Positions 31,549 to 35,162 of a DNA stretch of 35,162 bases are shown here, one piece after another. The translations under genes were made by a program, and so were the position numbers. Origin of the DNA: Aquimarina rhabdastrellae. Lineage in GTDB: Bacteria > Bacteroidota > Bacteroidia > Flavobacteriales > Flavobacteriaceae. The notes beneath the pieces were generated by a model that saw only the letters and a list, made by a program, of their open reading frames with translations, did no database searches and had not been told where the DNA came from. The stretch's first letter is position 1. The number at the start of each line of letters is the position of its first letter. Where the stretch lies: positions 1 to 35,162 of the forward strand of contig CANDNT010000025.1 of the NCBI GenBank assembly GCA_947387485.1, read 5' to 3'.

Positions 31549-32733
31549 ATGAAAAGTTATCACGTAGATGAAAATGGATATTATGGAGATTTTGGGGGAG
31601 CATATATCCCTGAGATGCTATATCCTAACGTAGAAGAATTACGTACTCAGTATCTAGAGATTATGAACGAACCTTCTTTTAAAGAAGAGTTTGAACAATT
31701 GCTAAAAGACTATGTAGGTCGCCCTACTCCATTGTATTATGCAAAACGTCTTTCAGAAAAATACAATACAAAAGTATATTTAAAGCGTGAAGACCTTAAT
31801 CATACTGGAGCTCATAAGGTAAATAATACTATAGGTCAAATCTTAATGGCAAAAAAACTCGGTAAAAACCGAATTATTGCGGAGACTGGTGCTGGTCAAC
31901 ACGGTGTTGCTACAGCTACTGTATGCGCTTTAATGGGACTTGAATGTATTGTGTATATGGGCGAAATTGATATTAAACGTCAAGCTCCTAATGTTGCTCG
32001 TATGAAAATGCTTGGTGCAACTGTTGTTCCTGCTACTTCTGGTAGTAAAACACTTAAAGATGCTACTAACGAAGCTATTAGGGATTGGATCAATAACCCT
32101 ATAGATACACATTATATTATAGGTTCTGTTGTAGGACCTCATCCATATCCTGATATGGTAGCTAGATTTCAATCCATCATATCAGAAGAAATCAAATGGC
32201 AATTACAACAAAAAGAAGGTAGAGAAAATCCTGATTATGTAATTGCGTGTGTAGGTGGTGGTAGTAATGCTGCTGGTGCATTTTATCATTATCTTGATCA
32301 ACCTAATGTAAATATTATTGCTGTAGAAGCTGCAGGTAAAGGAATTGACACTGGAGAAAGTGCCGCTACCTCTGCTTTGGGTAAAGAAGGTATTATACAT
32401 GGAAGCAAAACTTTATTAATGCAAACACCAGATGGACAAATTACCGAACCTTATTCTATTTCTGCTGGTTTAGATTATCCTGGTGTTGGTCCTATGCATG
32501 CACACTTATTTAAAAGTGGTCGTGCCGAGTTTGTTTCTATCACAGATGCAGATGCTATGAGTGCTGGATTAGAATTATGTAAACAAGAAGGCATCATTCC
32601 TGCTATAGAAAGTTCGCATGCACTTGCCATTTTTGATAAAAAACAATTTAACCCTGATGATATAGTAGTAATCAATCTCTCTGGACGTGGAGACAAAGAT
32701 TTGAATACCTATATAGATTACTTCAACCTATAA
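31549..32733 (+). CDS. trpB: Tryptophan synthase beta chain
   Basis: PLP-dependent condensation of indole with serine to give tryptophan. I choose ATG at 31549 (MKSYHVDENGYYGDFGGAYI, 394 residues), which matches known TrpB N-termini. A GTG 15 codons upstream is open but adds nothing family-like. PLP-binding Lys lies in HTGAHKVNNTIGQ. Also present are the indole-tunnel region AETGAGQHGVATATVCA, phosphate loop GGGSNAAG and C-terminal NLSGRGDKDL. It follows the chorismate-mutase-like gene by 62 nt and precedes trpA by 9 nt. Confidence 0.97.
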   Translation: MKSYHVDENGYYGDFGGAYIPEMLYPNVEELRTQYLEIMNEPSFKEEFEQLLKDYVGRPTPLYYAKRLSEKYNTKVYLKREDLNHTGAHKVNNTIGQILMAKKLGKNRIIAETGAGQHGVATATVCALMGLECIVYMGEIDIKRQAPNVARMKMLGATVVPATSGSKTLKDATNEAIRDWINNPIDTHYIIGSVVGPHPYPDMVARFQSIISEEIKWQLQQKEGRENPDYVIACVGGGSNAAGAFYHYLDQPNVNIIAVEAAGKGIDTGESAATSALGKEGIIHGSKTLLMQTPDGQITEPYSISAGLDYPGVGPMHAHLFKSGRAEFVSITDADAMSAGLELCKQEGIIPAIESSHALAIFDKKQFNPDDIVVINLSGRGDKDLNTYIDYFNL

Positions 32734-32742
32734 GCTATAGTC

Positions 32743-33504
32743 ATGAACAGAATACAACAAAAACTACAAGAAGATAAAAAATTACTTTCTATATATTTTA
32801 CTGCAGGATATCCATCAATAAATGATACCTTACAAATCATCAAAGATTTAGAAAAAAACGGTGTTGATATGATCGAAATTGGATTACCTTTTAGCGATCC
32901 ATTAGCAGATGGCCCTACAATTCAAGCGAGTTCTACTCAAGCTTTAAAAAATGGAATGACGACCGAATTACTTTTTGAACAATTAAAAGATATTCGTAAA
33001 ACTGTATCTATTCCGTTAATCATTATGGGCTATTTTAATCCTATGATGCAATATGGAGTCGAAGCTTTTTGTGCAAAATGCGCAGAAATAGGTATTGATG
33101 GTTTAATTATTCCAGACCTTCCAGTTGATGAATACCATCAACATTATCAAACTATCTTTGATCAATATGGATTAATCAATACGTTCTTAATCACACCTCA
33201 AACTTCAGAAAAACGTATTCGCTTTATCGATAACATTTCTAATGGTTTTATTTATATGGTGAGTTCCGCTAGTACTACAGGTGCAAAAAGCACTTTTGGG
33301 AGTACACAAGCATCCTATTTTGAACGTATTGCAGCCATGCAACTTAAAGCTCCTCAAATTGTAGGTTTTGGTATTAGTAATGCTGCTACTTTTGAGCAAG
33401 CAACAACCACTGCAAAAGGTGCTATTATCGGTTCTGCATTTATCAAACACCTTAGTAATTACGGTATTAACGCAATTGGCGAATTTATACAAACTATTAG
33501 ATAA
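32743..33504 (+). CDS. trpA: Tryptophan synthase alpha chain
   Basis: Cleaves indole-3-glycerol phosphate to indole, which is channelled to TrpB. A 253-residue TIM barrel. The catalytic acid pair lies in MIEIGLPFSDPLADGPTIQ (Glu and Asp, as in E. coli E49/D60). IIPDLPVDEY, VSSASTTGAKS (loop 6) and VGFGISNAAT with GAIIGSAF (phosphate site) complete the set. Last gene of the trp operon, with an excellent terminator starting 69 nt downstream. Confidence 0.96.
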   Translation: MNRIQQKLQEDKKLLSIYFTAGYPSINDTLQIIKDLEKNGVDMIEIGLPFSDPLADGPTIQASSTQALKNGMTTELLFEQLKDIRKTVSIPLIIMGYFNPMMQYGVEAFCAKCAEIGIDGLIIPDLPVDEYHQHYQTIFDQYGLINTFLITPQTSEKRIRFIDNISNGFIYMVSSASTTGAKSTFGSTQASYFERIAAMQLKAPQIVGFGISNAATFEQATTTAKGAIIGSAFIKHLSNYGINAIGEFIQTIR

Positions 33505-33572
33505 TTTTATATCATTAGTCTTCTGTAAGTTACTATATCTTGCACAGCAAATGACACATCATAATTACCTTG

Positions 33573-33608
33573 AAAAAAGCATGTAATACTAGTCTCACAT
33601 GCTTTTTT
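33573..33608 (+). terminator. Intrinsic terminator of the trp operon
   Basis: AAAAAAGCATGT (33573-33584) pairs perfectly with ACATGCTTTTTT (33597-33608) around a 12-nt loop, and more T residues follow. It can also work on the minus strand. It separates trpA from the DUF3179 gene. Confidence 0.87.
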
Positions 33609-33688
33609 CTTTTTTAACATCCTTATAAACAACGTTATTACCACCATATCTCGTCAGGAATTTCCCTTATAAACGACAAAAATGAAAA

Positions 33689-35074
33689 ATGCCTACGCGA
33701 TTATTTCTATGTTTAAGCATGTTCTTTTTTGTATCATTAGGAATTGCTCAACAAAATTTAACACTAGTACAGCGTGCCGAACAATCTGAAATTGCTCACT
33801 TTATTCATTTACTGCATACTACAGATGATAACGCTATTAATAGTTCTCTAACTTATATAAAAAAGCATTGGAAACCTGAATTTGAGATTATGTTTCTAGA
33901 AACATTTTATTTTTCTCATTCTAACGCTGCTTTATCGCTACGACTAATGGCTTTTTTACAACAACAAACACAACAGCAATTTGGTTTTGATTATAATGCA
34001 TGGTATGAATATATCTGGAAAAAACCTCAACAATTACATCCTGATTATCATTTATTCAAAGCCTTATTACATCAATATATAGACCCTAAATTTGCTACTT
34101 ACTTTAAAGATAGACAACAACAAGCTTTAATACGTTTTGACGAAATTAGATGGGGAGGTGTTCCTCAAGATGGTATTCCTCCCTTACATAACCCTAAAAT
34201 GATTCCTGCTAATACAGCTTCTTATTTACATAAAAATGATGTTGTTTTTGGTATCGTTATTAATGGAGAAGCACGTGCCTATCCTAAACGTATCTTAGCT
34301 TGGCACGAACTATTCTCTGACACTATCAAAGGGACTTCAATCACTGGTGTTTATTGTACTTTATGTGGTACTGTTATTGCTTATAACAATACTGTAAATG
34401 GTATAACTCATAAACTTGGCACTAGTGGTTTTTTATACCGATCAAATAAATTAATGTATGATACGGCTACACAATCTTTATGGAATACACTTTGGGGAAC
34501 TCCAGTAGTTGGTCCTTTAGCAAATAAAGGAATTCAGTTATCTTATCAAAGTGTCATTACTACCACTTGGGGTACATGGAAAAAAAGACATCCTCAAACA
34601 CTAGTATTATCACTGGATACAGGACATCAAAGAGATTATAACGAAGGGGTTGCTTATCAAGATTACTTTGCTACACATCAATTGATGTTTAACACTCCTA
34701 TTAAAAATACTGAGTTAAAAAATAAACAATCTATTCTAGCTATTAAACTGGAGCAATATCCAAATCAACCTCTGGCTATATCTACAAAGTTTCTTAAACG
34801 TAATCCTATTTATTCTTATACGATAGGAACTATTCCTATGGTAATACTCACCGACAAAACCATGGCTAATCGAGTATATAACTCTCAAGACATAATCTTT
34901 ATATCTTATAACCAAAAAGAACATACTGTAACAGATAGTCTTAATGAGATTTGGACGATATACGAAGATCGACTAGAACATTCTAGTGGTAAAACACTAT
35001 TGAGAATCCCTACTTTTAATGCGTTTTGGTTTGGGTGGAAAGCCTCATACCCCAATACGATACTTATTAAATAA
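33689..35074 (+). CDS. Secreted DUF3179-domain protein
   Basis: 461 residues. A signal peptide (1-21, ending GIAQ) is followed by an N-terminal helical extension (about 25-145) and the DUF3179 region (about 150-430). Family marks are VINGEARAYPKRILAWHE, VYCTLCGTVIAY with C223 and C226, and GTSGFLYRSNKLMYD, then a WNTLWGTPVVGPL segment. DUF3179 has no known biochemical role to my knowledge; the CxxC pair suggests metal binding or a disulfide. An ATG 7 nt upstream is in another frame that ends after 36 codons, so the start at 33689 is preferred. It is a single gene after the trp terminator, with no consensus promoter recognised in the 80 nt before it. Confidence 0.87.
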   Translation: MPTRLFLCLSMFFFVSLGIAQQNLTLVQRAEQSEIAHFIHLLHTTDDNAINSSLTYIKKHWKPEFEIMFLETFYFSHSNAALSLRLMAFLQQQTQQQFGFDYNAWYEYIWKKPQQLHPDYHLFKALLHQYIDPKFATYFKDRQQQALIRFDEIRWGGVPQDGIPPLHNPKMIPANTASYLHKNDVVFGIVINGEARAYPKRILAWHELFSDTIKGTSITGVYCTLCGTVIAYNNTVNGITHKLGTSGFLYRSNKLMYDTATQSLWNTLWGTPVVGPLANKGIQLSYQSVITTTWGTWKKRHPQTLVLSLDTGHQRDYNEGVAYQDYFATHQLMFNTPIKNTELKNKQSILAIKLEQYPNQPLAISTKFLKRNPIYSYTIGTIPMVILTDKTMANRVYNSQDIIFISYNQKEHTVTDSLNEIWTIYEDRLEHSSGKTLLRIPTFNAFWFGWKASYPNTILIK

Positions 35075-35162
35075 TATATTTAGTAACCCGTGGTGCATTT
35101 AGGCAATATTAATTTTAAGATTGTTGATATTTCTTTGAAATAGAAACTTATTGATGTATTGA
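35075..35162. other. Right-edge intergenic stretch, nothing identified
   Basis: The final 88 bases after the DUF3179 stop codon are AT-rich. TTTCTTTG near 35132 is one mismatch from the -7 element but lacks a well-spaced TTG. No open frame, hairpin with T-run or RNA gene is visible. Confidence 0.5.

Noticed and set aside
33682..33792. ATG seven bases upstream of the DUF3179 start
   Set aside because: It is in a different frame that stops after 36 codons. The frame from 33689 gives a proper signal peptide.
1..35162. tRNA, rRNA, insertion sequences, prophage or CRISPR arrays
   Set aside because: No cloverleaf-like segment, transposase or integrase frame, or spaced direct-repeat series was noticed. 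Absence was judged by reading, not by a covariance or repeat search.

Overview
The window looks like chromosomal DNA from a marine-type member of the Flavobacteriaceae (Bacteroidota). The reasons are low GC, almost no Shine-Dalgarno sequences, several perfect flavobacterial promoters (TTG, 18-21 nt, TAnnTTTG), a secreted protein with a type IX secretion (T9SS) C-terminal domain, many short-lipobox lipoproteins and a LytS/LytTR regulatory pair. The genus cannot be fixed from the sequence; Aquimarina-like is only a guess. I see no tRNA, rRNA, insertion sequence, prophage or CRISPR, and no gene-free stretch longer than 300 bases.

Region 1 (1-9245) is a fatty-acid degradation block. On the minus strand, thiolase, a bifunctional enoyl-CoA hydratase/3-hydroxyacyl-CoA dehydrogenase and a long-chain-type acyl-CoA dehydrogenase form one operon. 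A terminator follows, then an alpha-methylacyl-CoA racemase-like protein and a long-chain acyl-CoA ligase. Divergently lie a transglutaminase-fold protein and a TetR regulator. Two 16-bp imperfect palindromes sit on and just downstream of the predicted thiolase promoter and are good candidates for TetR operators. A gene cut by the left edge has its own strong promoter.

Region 2 (9373-19631, plus strand) is mixed: an SPW-like membrane protein, two beta-lactamase-fold serine hydrolases followed by a LytS-type kinase and LytTR regulator, a small membrane protein, an unrecognised lipoprotein, a tightly overlapping HAD-GNAT-Crp/Fnr operon, and a cysteine hydrolase plus a duplicated NTF2-like lipoprotein. 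A near-perfect CRP-type site (TGTGC-CTTAAG-TCACA) precedes the cysteine hydrolase.

Region 3 (19681-25273, mostly minus) holds a 974-residue T9SS-exported protein made of two homologous beta-helix halves, a VOC protein on the plus strand, and a thiol-redox group (TlpA-like lipoprotein, CxxC redoxin, two rhodaneses).

Region 4 (25488-33608, plus) starts with marR-yceI behind a promoter that overlaps a perfect inverted repeat. The complete tryptophan operon follows: promoter, an 18-residue leader peptide with three consecutive Trp codons, mutually exclusive RNA hairpins and an intrinsic terminator, then trpE-G-D-C-F-(chorismate mutase/PchB-like)-B-A and a strong terminator. The attenuator and the extra chorismate-mutase-fold gene between trpF and trpB are the most interesting features. 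A DUF3179 secreted protein closes the window.
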